Notes: generated by a model not told the origin, from the sequence alone. Shown: positions 13,960 to 40,203, counted from the stretch's first letter. The stretch: 64,000 nucleotides of DNA from Sipunculus nudus (GCA_026874595.1 CM049307.1:32654862-32718861), one strand, 5' to 3'. Made by a program: numbers and translations.

Positions 13960-15717
13960 CATACATGCGAGGATCAGAGATGGAGCTTGTGTGTGATTCT
14001 TCAATCAGATAGTGATAGGTGTATGCGTGGTTCGTCCTTCAGATGACATATATATGCGTGTCTCTGCTCTCAGATATCATATATAGGTGGGGTTCTACTC
14101 TCAGATATTATATATATATGCGTGGTTCTGCTCCGAGATATCGTATAATAGGTGTGGTTCGCCTCTCAGAAATCATATATAAGCATGGTTAATCTCCTCT
14201 TAGATATTATATTTAAATGTGCAGCTTTCTCAGATATCATATATATGTGTGGTTCTCCACCCAGATATAATATTTATGCATGGTTCTGCTCCTAGATATC
14301 GTATATATGCTTGGTTCTACTCTCAGATATCACATATATACGTGGTTCTCCTTTCAGATATCATTTATATGCGAAGTTCTCCTCTAAGCTATCATATTTT
14401 AGTGTGATTCTCCTCTAAAATATTATATATAAATGCGTAGTTTTCTCAGATATCATATATATGCATGGTTCTTCTCTCACATATCATATATAAGCGTGGT
14501 TCTCCTCTTAGATATCATATATAAGCGTGGTTCACCCTTTAGATATCATATATAAGCGTGGTTCTCCTCTTAGATATCATATATAAGCGTGGTTCTCCTC
14601 TTAGATATCATATATATGCTTGGTTCTCCTATTAGATATCATATATATATGCTTGGTTCACCTCTCAGATATCATATATAAGCATGGTTCTCCTCTTAGA
14701 TATTATATATAAATTTGTAGTTTTCTCAGCCATCATATATGTGTGTGGTTCTCCTTCCAGATAAAATATTTATGCATTGTTCTGCTCCTAGATATCATAT
14801 ATATGCGTTGTTCCCCTCTCGCTTTATGAAATGGAGAGTTCAACCCAGGAGGATTAATGACAAAACCTAATTCAAAGTCCCAATTTCAAGAACAGTGCTG
14901 GAGTGGGGTGGGGTTGGGTGGTGGCGGGAGTTTCAGGCCTCAAATTTTGTCTGATACGATGAAAAAATGGTTGCGGTGGTTGAAAATGGGATACGGACCC
15001 ACTGCATGGGGTCCCGCTGGGTCCGCTTCTGCTACTTACAATGTGTGCATATTTCTGTTTCCTTCTTCAGGAGCAGTTTCCTTCAACGTACATTTAATTA
15101 ATCTTTCATGTGTTCTTCTCATCAACCTATTCTTTAAACGTCCAACGATAGAAACCAGTCAAAAATCAACAAAACACTGTATCCCTCCGCGTCTCATTCC
15201 GGTTCGCAATGTAAACCATGACTGACCAGGTCTTCAAGGTAAACATATACTGGGGTATGATTTTTGCCACGGGCACAGTGCCACAAAATAACAGTAAAAA
15301 ATATTTGTACATATCGTATTCCGAGAGTATCCCACTATAATCTATATATTCTTTTAACTTTTATAATAATAAAGAGCCAACATTCAATATCTCAGTAAAT
15401 GCATCTCCCAAACCCCGTTAAGCCCGGTATACCGGGTTTATCAGCTAGTATATGATATCTAAGAGGAGAACCATGCATTTATATAATATCTGAAAGGAGA
15501 ACTACAAATTTTTATCATAGGAGAACTACACATATATATGATCTGAGAGGAGAACCACACATATATATATGATATCTAAGAGTAGAACAACTTATATATA
15601 TGATATCTAAGAGGAGAACCATGCATAGATATAATATCTGAAAGGAGAACTACACATTTTTATCATATCTGAAAGGAGAACCACTCTTCTAATTTATATA
15701 TGATATCTGAGAGGTTA
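13960..15717. repeat. 31-bp tandem array with inverted partner array
   Basis: From about 14040 to 14830 a unit of about 31 bp (TTAGATATCATATATAAGCG followed by TGGTTCTCCTC) is repeated some 25 times. At 15445-15717 about eight units of the same sequence run in reverse orientation. The 0.6-kb spacer has no recognised gene. The pair could fold into an imperfect stem. Outer ends and target duplication are not clear. Confidence 0.7.
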
Positions 15718-16309
15718 ATTTATAGGCCACCTACAATATTTCTTTTTCAAAATTCTAAATTTACCACTTAAATATCTTTTTATGTATTTATTTATTATGT
15801 TTTCATTATAAATATGATAATTATTATTATTATTATTATTATTCATGCCAGGATGGTTTAACTTTCATAGAACTACTCCGGTGACAATAGTGTATGACAG
15901 GTACCAGTCTTCGACTTGGAACTCCCCACTACGTCATTGGGATCTCCCTTTTCAGCCAATAGCGGCGTGGTTCTAACCTGTGGTTGCTGAGTGTAAAATG
16001 TACTCCACTTATACCTCCATATTAGAATAGAAGTAATCAACATAATTAAGCCATGACATGCCTGATGATATGACATCGACATTCCTCTTACTTCTCCATT
16101 ACATGAATCCTAAACATCATTAAGTAGGTCTGTACACACCCATAACCTCGTTCATGTAGACCGGATTCTATACTCACTCCCAGATGACTTATAGTAGGGG
16201 GGGGGGGGGGGGGGGAGGGCTGTTTTATATATTCATAATTTGGCTCACAGCTAGCCCTTGTTACCGAGAATTAAAATATTCATTACACAGATTTAACAGC
16301 TCTTAAATA
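15718..16309. repeat. Spacer with dispersed repeat and poly-G run
   Basis: 16080-16180 is the reverse complement of the repeat at 53690-53810. A G-run occupies about 16197-16216. A TTA microsatellite lies at about 15820-15842. Confidence 0.45.
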
Positions 16310-18115
16310 TTGATTTACAAATACAAATAAAAATGTTTATTGTCACAACATGCCCTCTGGGGGCAAGGACTACATTATACATGGTGTGATGGAAAAATAT
16401 TTCTACATGTAAACAAATACATACATGTAATACTAGGTGCAAACTAATTGTGCTATAATTAAACTATGTGAAAGATCTATCAGAGATGTAACATTAATCC
16501 TTAGTGAAAAACATATATATATATACATATGTATGCACATACATATATGTGCATACACACATGTATATTAGTGGACGGAATTTAAAAGTAAAGAACTGAC
16601 CTCTACATTTCAACTCTTTTGTTTAGAATATAACATATTTACATTTTAAATTTTGTGACAGTAATTCTGTATTGGCTAAATTTCATATTGTTTCTATTTA
16701 CTAATAATTTTAATTTTGTGTATATTTATTCCCATGTTTTCTCTATTTTAGTGCATAGTATACAAATCATAATACCAGTATTACTTTCATCAATATTGGC
16801 TCTCATTTTATCTATAAACTCATTTCTGTTACATATACTGATTTCAAATCTTTCCCTTATGTCTTAATAATAATTACATTTAAACAAATGGTATTCATCT
16901 TCTACTATGTCTTCATTACAGTTTGTACAAATTCTTTGTTCTGGTGGAATTTTTGGTCTGATATATCTTCCCATTTCAATATTTAGTTCATGTGCACTAA
17001 TTCTTAATTGTATATATTTACTTCTCTGTTCTCTATTAGTGAATATTTCTAAATATCCCTCAAATTTAAATTCTGTTTTAAATTCCCTGTAAGTTCTCAG
17101 TTTATTTCCGCCTCCATTTCCTTTGTCCTGCCACATATTATTTTTCCACACTGAAATGTATTCGGCTTGTAATTTTTCTCTCAGCAGATCTGCATTAAAA
17201 TATTCTGGATGTATGAAAAGCTATTCATATTATATTTATCTAACACAATTTTTATTCCCTTAATCCAGCACTTTTTGTTCTCGTTCATCATTTCTAGTTC
17301 ACATTTATAAGTCTGACCTAAGAGAGAGTTAGGGTTTATTTTTTATAATCTTTGCCAAAATTTTGTACATTGAATAATACATTCTATATGTATTGGGAAC
17401 ATTCCCAGTTCTCCTCTTACAGCTATGTACCCCTAAGAGATTTCTTGCATATTTCAAGCACGTCTTCTCTCCTGGTAATTTTGTTCTGGCATTATCACTA
17501 AATATCTCTTCTAAGGATTTTCTATTCAAACTTTTTAAATTTTCAGGTAGACAGCAAATCTCTGCGCCATATTTAAGGATAGGTTTAATAAGTTGTTCAA
17601 ATAATTTCATTCCTAATTTTACTGGAATGTTTGCTCCTTTACTTACTTTTTAAAATTTGTAAAAGGCTTTCATAACCTTTTCGTTTATTGTATCCCTGGC
17701 ACATGTCATGGACCCTGAATTATTAAATTCTATTCCAAGGTAAGTATATGTATTTGTAGTTTCTAATGTTTGTGAACCCAATTTCCATGTTTTTTAAGGT
17801 TATTTTGCCTTTTTCTAAATAGCATAACTTTAGTTTTTTTCAGCATTTATTTGAAGTTTCCATTTCTTGCAGTATGTATCTAAATCTGTTAAAGCAGATT
17901 CTAATCCCTTATGACTCTTTGATAATATAACAAGGTCATCTGCATACAACAGACCTTTAACAGGTGTATCTTTTATAAATGGAAAATCACCAGCATCATC
18001 AAAAGTATCAATAATATCGTGCACTTAAACTTAAAGATTAAATAATAGTCACGGTGGGCTAAGGATATCTCCCTGTCTTACGCCCATATTTGAGTTAAAT
18101 GTTTTTGTGATTTAT
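16310..18115 (-). mobile_element. Decayed LINE (non-LTR retrotransposon), 5'-truncated
   Basis: Minus-strand fragments, in order, show a reverse-transcriptase block GVRQGDILSP at about 18110-18060, then the catalytic YADD block (LLYADDLVILSKSHKGLESA, 18024-17830), a thumb-like stretch (LIKPILKYGAEIC, 17610-17329) and a C-terminal zinc-knuckle-like motif ICTNCN...DEYHLFKC (16960-16870). The frames are broken between these blocks and the endonuclease part is absent, so this is a dead copy. It sits upstream of HIF1AN in the opposite orientation. The 3' end probably lies near 16310, where AATAAA-type sequence is seen on the minus strand. Confidence 0.85.
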
Positions 18116-18510
18116 TTAAAACGATTACTTACAAACAACCTCGAGTGTCACACCAGATGCACACAAATGCCCACAAACAACCTCGAGTGTCACTTCAGAA
18201 ACACACAAATACCCAATGATTCTAAACGAGTCTGATTCTGACAGGTGGCCGGAAGTGTACATTATTTCCATGGGTCACTGCGAAGAAAGTACAAACTTTG
18301 GCATCGGAGACGGATACATTATTGTGCGTGAATATCTCGTGCATTGACAGTTACTTGAATAAAAAAAAATATACTACAATGTACCAAATTAAATAACACA
18401 AACTTTTCTTTTATGTTTTTATAACATTTAAGCATGCGTGCTTTAAATTTTTATACGAAACTGAAAAAAAATTAAGCGCCCACGTTAATGTTTTCAAAAA
18501 CATTCAACAG

Positions 18511-18537
18511 ATGGCAGCAGCGTGGAAGGAACTTTGA
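18511..18537 (+). promoter_or_regulatory. Upstream ORF (8 codons plus stop) just before the HIF1AN start
   Basis: ATG at 18511 opens MAAAWKEL and stops with TGA at 18535-18537, two bases before the HIF1AN ATG at 18540. Such a short uORF ending next to the main start can make translation depend on reinitiation or leaky scanning. It counts only if transcription starts upstream of 18511, which I cannot see. Confidence 0.45.
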
Positions 18538-18539
18538 GG

Positions 18540-29861
<11,322 letters not shown>

Positions 29862-32800
29862 TGATCAGATTTGCATAAGAATAAATGGGGGAAAAAAATA
29901 AACATCAAACACTGGTTCTTCTCATTGTTGGGGGGGGGGGGTAGGAACAGCCATATTGCGCAAGAGAGACTATATATTCTGGTCAAATTATAATGAGGCA
30001 AAAACAAGTTTATTCTAATGCTAACAAAGTAAAAAATGTCTGGAGGACCAGACCTGGAAAAGTAACACAGAACTATAAGCAGCTTATATTACGCATACTT
30101 TTTATATAATGGTATTGCATACAAAAGTGCAATAAGGAGAGTTTAGCTTGTATTATTGCTTTAACAATGGTGCCATGTTCTTATAAAGTCAGCAGCAAGT
30201 GTTTCTCATTGTTCATTATGTATATAGCTCATCACTTTTCATCTGATTTAAAATGGATTTTTTTTGCTGTTGTGAGAATTGTTTTTGCTATATTAATGTT
30301 TCTGCTTCATTTTACAATTTTTTTAATGAATAATGCTGTGTTAAAAACTGCTTAAGGGGCTCCTCATGCAAAAATTTTATGAGCTCTTCAGTGTGGCTGT
30401 TGTATGATATATATTGTGAGTAATTTATTTGGACAAAGTAATTGGTGATTTTTGTAATAATTTTTGGTTAATTTTCTTTTGTAATTTTAACATCAGTATA
30501 AACTTGGTACAGTATGGCTATTTTACTTGGATATCCACTACTTCTGCAGCTGAATGAAAATTTTGACACCACTTGTATTAATTTTCCCATTTTCTAGTTA
30601 CTAGGAATTGGAGTACAGTACTTAACAAGTGAGTTGTAAGACAGTGTTAGCCTTTCAGTGAAGCATTTTTGCATTTTATAATCAATCTGCAATAATAAAC
30701 CTCCATCCTGAATAATATAAGCTAAAACTGGGAGCTGAGTCCTGACCCTTGAGTCACTTATTTAATTTCTGTTTTCTAGGAGTCTACCAGCAAACATGAT
30801 ACAGACATTTCTGTTGCACACGGATTCAAAATTATCAGAATCTGCAGTGTGTCTGACCTGTACCAGTCAGATGATGTAAACATGACCTGTGCATTTGTTA
30901 AACATTTTATCATATACCAACATTAAATAACCATAATGAACAGTATAATATTCAAGAGCAATTTGTGTACTTAATAAGTGTTCACTTGCAGGAGTAGCTT
31001 TTATTATTATGTATTATTATATAGTTCGGAGTGCTTGCAGAATCTGATAGTAGTATTTTAACCTAGTCAATATTTACAGCTAAAATGTGCCTTCTTTAGG
31101 GGGAAGTTTCCCTCATCGCATGTTCCATGTCATGCAAAAAACATGTGAAAGTTGACTATTCTGTGTTATGTATAATGAATAAATTGTTTTATTACTTTTG
31201 AGTTTGTAATTGCTTCACATGTTTTACACTTTAATGAAGAGCAAGGCCCTGAATCAACAAGACAGGTGCTGATATCATCCCCCCCCCCCCACACACACAC
31301 ACTTGCAGGAGATCAGAGCATGTAGTCCAAAGGTGCCATCAGAAAGGAGTACTTCAAAGTGTGTTCACCTTCATGTATAGCAGAACAGATCTGCCTATAA
31401 TGACCTCTTAGTTTCCATTCATTTTACAAAATGACCACTGGTAGTTCTTGTTCCATTTACAGCAATAACACCTCTCTGCAAAGTAAAAATCTCTAACAGT
31501 TCTGTACAAAGACTGGTATTAATTTTATCCATATCCATTGTTTACATGGCAAATAAAACAATTTGTGAATTACTGAAATTCTTAGAGAAAACAAAGTAAC
31601 AAATGGTATACTGACATCATGGAGGTGTATAAACATGTAATCATATAGACTATTAAGCATCATCAGTAATGTAATGCAGTCAAGGGGGACAGCGTTGGGT
31701 TCATCCCCCTACAAACAGCCCATGGTCATGGAGCACACAACAACTGAATTGCTCTTATACATATATACTTCTTAAGTATAGTCACTGCATGCTGTAAAAT
31801 CTGCTTATAGTAATTTCAAGTTTTTTTTTCAAAGCATTGGTAATCAGACTCCAATTTACCTGGAGAATCTGTTCAAAATAAAAGTCCCATGGGCTACTCT
31901 CTAATAGGCAAACTGCAAACAGACAAAAATGTAGAAATGCTCATTCTATATTCCTCTTCTGAAGAGAACAGAAAAGCTGTCCTCTGTTTCCTTATCCTTT
32001 TCTTTTGCTATTTAAATTAGTTCAACTGATGCATATTCTTAGTTTGTTGGTTTTAGTGGCTGTTTTTGCACAGGATTGTATGGCATGTCCAAAATAAGTT
32101 TTCAGCTCCTAGTATTATTATCTATTTAATATGAGGGAGACCCAGGTCTCCTCAAAATATAGCTCTTGAACACCATCTTTTCCTCACATTAAGTTTAGGA
32201 AATCATGAGCAGGAAAAATGTCCAGCAGTATTAAATGACTAAATTGTAATTAAGCTGTAACTGTAATACAGAAATAGAATATCTGTTCACAACCTGCCTC
32301 ACACAGGGACAGGAAAATGCAAACTTTATTCAAAATCTACGATGTGAAGGACATCAGTTGTATTTCACTATTCTCATGTCACTGGGACTAGCCTGCAGGG
32401 TTTGGATTCTTCTAGAATATCAGGCTTTCTGCATTACTTGTTAAAAAATATCAGGCTTTGTGCAGTTCATTGTCTCAATGGGTAAATTTAAATGACAGAC
32501 CAAGTTCTGCTAGTCAACAAAATATACTGACTAAACTTTTCAAGTAAAGATCTGCAATGCAGCTTAGTTCATTTGCCTGCTACTTCACACACAACTCTTT
32601 CTGTCCAGCTCTAATAGATGCAAGTTTGGGTGTCCAGCTCTGTTACATGCAGTTTTAGTTGTCGAGCTCTATATCATGGATCTTTAGTTGTCCAGCTCTA
32701 CAATATGTAGTTTTTGTTGTCCAGCTCTGCTGGCTCTAGCCTTGGTTTTCCATATCCAGTCCCAAATTTTCACAAAAATGCACTTAGCCTTTGGACAGAC

Positions 32801-32915
32801 CCATGTATGGTTGGCAGTTCCGATGACTTCAGGGTTCATATTTGGTGACTGCTTAGTATCCAGCTTTTAATGAAGGGTTATTAAAACTGAATGACCAGGA
32901 AATTTAGAAAATAAA
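29862..32915. other. Convergent intergenic space between HIF1AN and DRG2 (3' UTRs)
   Basis: AATAAA-type signals for HIF1AN occur from 29879 onward and again further right; the true cleavage site cannot be chosen. A G-run lies at 29931, a C-run at about 31279, and a four-unit tandem repeat (TGTCCAGCTCT plus about 27 bp) at 32601-32730. No coding sequence is seen. Confidence 0.5.
32601..32730. repeat. Short tandem repeat (about 38 bp x 4)
   Basis: TGTCCAGCTCT (once TGTCGAGCTCT) recurs four to five times with spacers such as ATATGTAGTTTTTGT. It is near the DRG2 3' end. Confidence 0.6.
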
Positions 32916-35900
32916 TCACTTTTTAACCACCTGAATCACATCTTCATGGGCCATTACATGTTGTAATCCAACTCGCTGAGGACTGTATTTAACGCTAGTG
33001 CCCTGAAATATAAAATAAAAATATGGACACATGCTTCATGAAAAATATAAAATTAAATATGATAACATCAACTGAAGGTTCAACAATATTCCAGTAACAT
33101 GAAATACATATTACCTAAAACATTATGTATATATTATACTCAAATGGATAAAACTTCTCTTTATACATAGAGAGTGAATGAAAAGCATATTTTCAGTTAT
33201 TCTCTCTTTTACATTGACTTTTTTGTGATAGTTAAAGATCTATATATGAATTTGTATCTGCAGTATTCGGTAGTTACAACATAGGATAAACAGTTGACTT
33301 AATCTTCAGTGTAACTTAGCTCTTGCCCACAGGAATACAGATAAGGACAAAGAATTCCTTTGAATATAAAGTTATATATTTTTACTTATTTACTGCAACT
33401 ACTGCAACTAAATTCAGCAGCATGAGGACACAGAGGTGATGGATGTATCATGACTGGAGGTTGATGTGGTGGGTGTATTAGGACTGTGGAGGTTGAACTG
33501 ACTGGAGGTATCCGAGAAGTGATTGGAATTCCAAGTTAATATTTCAAACAGCTAAGAAATGACTCAACCAGATTTTTTTAAATTTTTGGTGCCTATACAA
33601 GAAAAGAACAGAGAGAAAAATTTATGCCGAACTTTTGTGTCATGGTATTTAGAGCTGGTTCAGATAGGGCCCAATGAATAATATGGAATCATTTCACTTT
33701 GGATATTAAATCCTTTACAATAAAGTCACAGAATGTGTGCCACATTTAACCATGCTTAAGCACATACACAAGCTCAATTTATATTCATTATCAGTGCTGT
33801 GATCAGGTTATTCTGAAAGTTGAAGATTCATCAACAGAACACCCCTCTGCAAAACCTACTTTTCTTACCGAGTTACATGCAGCCAAATTAAGCACATGTA
33901 AACCACTTTATATATGTAGACTATAAGAAATTTTTATCAGCTGAAGTGAATATAATGGCTTACCCAAACTAAGGCATATTTGAATTGAGCCACAAGTTGT
34001 CTATGGATGGCATGGCACTGAAACAAGATAAAGACAGTCACTGAGAAGAAATAAATAGAACTAGAATACGGGTAGTCGACAAGCGACTATGTGTATCCGC
34101 CAAAATTAGAGTAGGACGGGTGAAGTGAGGCATGGATTGAGAGGCAAGGGGAAATAGAGTTACATGTGTTACATATTTGATTGGAACTGTGCCACATAAA
34201 TATGATTGTAGGTGGCGCCACCTGTTATTTGAACAAGAAACTATCAAAGATGTATTCACATGCAAAATTTCAGGTGGAAAAGTCAAACCACTGCAGAGAT
34301 ATGAGTGACTTTATCCCACAGCAGACAAACAGATGGACGCTGTGCAAAAATGGCTGCAGGTGGCGCCACCATTTTTGTGTATATTGTAAAGCTATCCAAG
34401 GGCTACATTTGTGTACATTTTTTTCCTGATTGGTCAAAGGAGTCTGGAGATATAAGCATTAATGTCTGCAGCGTGAACGTGAATGAAGCTGGCGCCACCT
34501 TTCATAAAATTAAGAAAGCTATCCAGGATGTATATGCATGCCGAATTACAGGTAATTTGGTCAAACCACTGCAGAGATATGAGTGATTTTAACCCAAGGC
34601 AGACAAACAGATTGACACTGTGCAAAAATGGCCGCAGGTGGCGCCACCATTTTTATGTATGTTATAAAGCTATTCAAGGGCTACATTTGTGTAAAATTTT
34701 TTTCCTGATTGGTCGAACGAGTCCGGAGATATAAGCATGGATGTCTACAGCATGAATATGAATGTAGGTGGCGCCACCTTCATAAAAACAAGTAAGCTAT
34801 GCGGGATGTATAAGCATGCCGAATTTCAGGTAATTTAGTCAAACCACTGCAGAGATATGAGTGATTTTAACCCAAGGCAGACAAACTAGATGGAATCTGT
34901 GCAAAAATGGCTGCAGGTGGCGCCACCATTTTTGTGTACGTTATAAAGCTATCCAAGAGCTACATTTGTGTAAAATTTTTTCCTGATAGGTCAAACGGTT
35001 CCCGAGATATGAGCTTGGATGTCTGCAGCTTTACATGAATGTAGGTGGCGCCACCTGTCATAAAATCAAGAAAGCTATCTAGGATGTATACGCATGCCGA
35101 ATTTTTGGTGAATTAGTCAAACCACTGCAGAGATATGAGTGATTTTAACCCAAGGCAGATGAACAGATGGACACTGTGCAAACATGGTTGCAGGTGGGGC
35201 CACCTTTTTTTGTGTATGTTATAAAGCTATCCAAGGGCTACATTTGTACAAAATTTTTTTCCTGATCGGTTAAACGGTTCCCGAGATATGTGGGTTTATG
35301 TGTGGAAACAGACACACAAATGGACGCTGGGCAGAAAGGAAAGGTCAGAGGTCAAGGCCACTTGGTTAGGCACCAGTTCACATGTGACCCGATAATTTGT
35401 GTAAGTTTCGGAAAAATCAGTCCAGTAGTCTCAGAGGAGTTCTCCAGAAACGAACGCCCCTGCGATGGCGGCAGAACCCAGTCAAAAACAGTATCCGCAA
35501 AACTTCGTTTTGGCGGATACAATTAAAAAAATATAAGTAACACTGATAGTAATATATAACAAGGCTATTTTTTATCATCTAAACAAGTAAACCATTAAGT
35601 GCTCATGTAAACATCATATCAAGAATATTTACATCACATGCTCACTTCAGGTAACAATATTTAAAATAGTGTGCAGGTATTTCTGAAATTCCTCAAATTA
35701 TTGCTAAGCTCTGCAATTTGGGTGCTGATTTGAGAAATAAATCACAGGATAAATTCACAATAAGAAATCTAGAACTTCTTGGATTATCCTCCGAAGAGGT
35801 AAAGCTTGTGTTGACATGTTCAAATACCCTAAATGAATCTAAAACTTTTGATAAATTCACAAACATTTTTCATGGATTTTTCATATTCTAATGAAAGGTA

Positions 35901-37786
35901 TAAGGATCCTTATGCACATCTAATTCCACATCCAAAAGATGTGAAAACTTTGAAAAGATATTGGTACAAGTTGCTTTTCAATACATTTTACATCTGAATC
36001 CAATGTACACTAACATGCATAAGCATTAATCTGAACAGACTTCTAGAGGTGTCGATGAAGCCTGTGCTTCCTTCTCAGAAGATGACAAACTGATATCACT
36101 TCCAGGTGAGATCTGTTCCAACATCAAAATTTCACCATTATAGAGCCATTTCTAATTGTATGGCAATATGAGATAATTGTTGAAACTTGTCAAACTCTCA
36201 TACAATCAGATTGAGGACTTTTTTATTCTTTTAATTTAATGATGCTTTAATGGTTGGAATTTCACCAATAACACTTTATGGAATTTAATTGGGATTATGG
36301 AGCATTCCAGTCCTTTACTCACCACATGTTCCACTGTGCTCCCTCTCCTCACAATCAAGCCTTCTTCCAAGTTTGGCCTTTCTTTAAAAGAAATCATAAG
36401 TGTTTTAATGGCATGTTACAAGGTCTAGATGTCAAGTATACTTTGTCATATCTGGTATGGACACAATCCATTTCACTGCAATGAAAAGAAATATAAAACT
36501 TTGGAATACAAGGAACATTTAAGTTTAGAAACATTACTGAAAATAATCTATGACTGTGTGGGTTGTGTATTTAAGATTAAACATGAAGCTATATTGCATA
36601 TGAGTGCAGTAACTAAAATTCCTGGCAGGCAACACTGAAGGATTCAGTGTATATTCTCAGTTAGAGTCAAACATAACAATATAAGTATATCCTTAATTAT
36701 ATTTCTAATGGAAATCTGATAGCTTAAAATAAAGAAACCTGATGGATAAAAGTGCTGCAGGGCAAATGTAACTGTAGTTGGCTTTATATTTGCATGACGA
36801 GTAAAATTTACTCCATCTTCTCTTTTTCAGTGTTTCACAAGGGTTCCATTTTGAGATGTTACCATAAGTTAACCTACACACAATGTATCCATTATTATAT
36901 TAATTACTAATATTCAATATATGGACCAACTTGATTTGATAAAGATGTACAGGAACATTAATCAAATTCTTGTTAATTACTGGCAGATAATACAAAGTAT
37001 CTGAAAATTCTCACAATGTCAAGCTTTTATTCTCTCAATATCAAGCTTTAATAAGCATAAAATGTCATTTATATCATTGTATAAAATATTTATTAGGCCA
37101 AAATAAGGTATGATTTTCAGGCACTTTTTTTAAATCAGTGCGGGTGGGTGATTTATTTTTACATTTTTGTATGTTTCAATTAAAATATCATATGACCAGG
37201 GAAAAGCATGAAAATAACATAATTTTTTTAAGCAGGTAAAAGCACTACATAATAAAGGAAATCTTATCATAACTGTATTATTTTATCATCTTGAAAAATG
37301 AAAATCAAAATAAAAATTTTTGATGCAAGGGGGTTAAAAGTGAAGCGGGCAGTGCCTGAGAACCTTACATTTATTTTTTTTGGCCTTATCCTTTAATTTT
37401 TGTGGATACAGGTATGGTCTATGTACATGAGATGGCCATGAGGCTGTAGTATATATGCATTCATGTTTACCTGAGTAGATAGGTGTCTTATTTGCGAAGA
37501 ATTCATTTCCACAATAATGTCATTTCTTGAATATCACTAAAAGCACACCACAGTATTCAGCTTACCTCCTCGTTTCTTGGTGTAGACCCTGATAAGTGCA
37601 AGATGTTCCCAGATCTGCTCAATCAAATAGTCCAGATTCAGCTTCATGTTACAACTGTCGGAATGAAAAAAAGAACAAACCTTTTTTTATATGAACTATC
37701 TACTTATTATACTAAACCTTACCTGCAAATATTAATATATCATTAACTGCTTTCCCTGGCTGTCTGTTGTCACAGACTTTATATGG

Positions 37787-37867
<81 letters not shown>

Positions 37868-40133
37868 GGAACAAAGATAATTGCCTTAATTTAGTTAAAA
37901 TCATAGATCTATGACATTCCAGTTCTTACTAAGAATCATTAGAATTTACTCCTGATGGTGGCCTAAAGATAATATTATTTATCTATGATTGAATTTTTCA
38001 ATTGTTACAAGGATCATTAGCCTTTACTCCTGTTAAGCCTTAATGAACATAACAAACTGATGCAAAGTTTGAATACTTTAACCTACCTGACTACTACACT
38101 ATGAGGTTGCCTGGCTAACCGGTCCACCTCTTCTATAGAAATCTGATCAATTTTGTTGTAAACCTGAAGAAGTTTGGATAGCAAGATCAAATTTATAGGT
38201 CACATTATGCCTCTGTGTCTAATTTTCTGAAATTATAAAAAATAAAACTGTCAAAAAATCCAATAAATTGCACTTCTAACACAAACATGTTGATTTATGT
38301 ACTTCAAAAATAGGCACTTGAACTTCTCATTTTAAGGTGATTTGGAAATAAATATTTTATTAATTCCGTGTATTAGATGTTTAAGCATTAAAAAAACAAT
38401 TTTTTGCAAGTGATGCTACACTTATAAATTTACCAACTGAACAGAAAGTATTAGAATACTCCTTACATCCGCACATACAAACATACATACATAAAAACAA
38501 ACATACACAATAAATACTTACATAAAGACATGGTAGATATACTCTGTTGGCATTAATAACATCAATCAGGTCATCTGTACTGGCATCCTCTCTGAATAGA
38601 ACTTCAGCATTGAATATTTCTGGATTTTGTTAAGGAAACTTACCTGGTACTGAACAGTCATTAAACCACAATGAAGCATGACTTGTAAGTCTTGATTGCA
38701 AGTTGACTGAAAGATTACTTCTAATTCTCAAATATAAACCTACTCTTTGGTAAAATTTATACAAATTTGTATGAAGATATAACCCATTGAATTAAAAACA
38801 AGAGTTTGTGAGTAGTGCTCAGATCACCAAAAGAGCCACTGATGTTTACCATATTCAAGAGATTAGAGATGCAGAAAAACCATACATTTTATGGAAACAG
38901 AGTGACAATATGAAATATACCCATGAATTAACTTGTATCATAACTTTTTTTTTTTTATTTAATTTTTTTTTTGTGGAGGTAACCACCTCCATTTTTTTAT
39001 TGCTGACTTATCTAATTCTTAACCTAAGTATGTACATCTGCAGAGTTTCCATTTCTGTTTGGGACTACTTGACAGGGCGGAAGCACTCGCTTCCTATCAT
39101 TTTTATATCCTGGTGTCACCCAGGCCAGGGTCCTGGGTGTGTAATCGTCCCCATTGCTGGGTCATAACACCGAGGAACCCCCAAAGACGCACTCGTATGT
39201 GAGTGATACATGGTTGTGGGGCACAGCCTACCCATTAAGCCTGCAGAGCGCTCACCCTGGGTGAGGGCCGACCGTGAAAAACCTCCCCGCCTCGGCTGAG
39301 ATTCGAACCCACGATCTCCCAGCTTTGAGTCCTGCGCTCAACCCCTGAGCCACAGAAGTCGGTATTGTATCATAACTTACCATAATTTATTTTTTTTTAA
39401 AACTGTGTTTCCTATAACTTTCTCCACTTCTGCCCCGTTTCCTTAGCCCCTATAACTGTTTAACACTATTTCGACTCTGACATAAAAGAGTCATATGAGA
39501 TGTCAGAGTGCCTAGCTTATTTACATTGAGAAGAAAAATACTGTTGTAACTCAGCATATTGGTAAATCCCCCTGCATATTTTTTTAAATTTCTCACCGCA
39601 TGAACACAAGCATGGCTAGCACAGTTTAATGGTTGGTAGCCAACTTATACATGGCAAAGGAAATGACTTGTTACCATACAGATGGATCTTCAATTTGGTT
39701 TGCGAGTTCTCATGTATTCTTTTGTGTTAATTCATCACTTGCAAATTAATGTTAAGATAGGATGATCAAATAGGTCACAACTCAAGTAAGCTTACGAGTT
39801 CAATAAAAATGCCCACTGAGTCATGCAATCATGGTCAGAAACTGTGCTGAGCAGAAGGATACTGTACTCGTGTAGAATCATCTGGACCATTTTTTCATTA
39901 CACTTAGTCAGGGGTACCATGGAGTTAAACGCCAAACCACCTCCTTTCTTTTGCTGAAACAGAAAGCAATACATCTGCTACATGGTACATGAACTTTGGC
40001 AGAGATTCATTCAAAGACTTTTAGGATCTTTCTAAATCTTTCAAAGACAAATAAAATGCAAATACTAGGACATATTCAAATTCAGTAAAATTTTCCTTTA
40101 CAAACTTCTAGCTCTCCAACAAGAAATACAATG

Positions 40134-40203
<70 letters not shown>

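Noticed and set aside
14040-14830. Regular array considered as CRISPR
   Set aside because: Units are contiguous with no unique spacers, and the genome is eukaryotic.
14857-15225. 122-residue frame in the spacer of the 31-bp arrays
   Set aside because: Glycine and low-complexity start, no domain recognised, lies inside repeat-derived sequence.
36278-36484. 68-residue plus-strand frame
   Set aside because: It lies antisense over DRG2 exon 12 (36381-36323), which explains its openness.
39170-39370. Functional tRNA gene on the minus strand
   Set aside because: A and B boxes are present but the flanking sequence does not fold into a full cloverleaf with acceptor pairing, and a diverged copy at 26108 shows it is a SINE.
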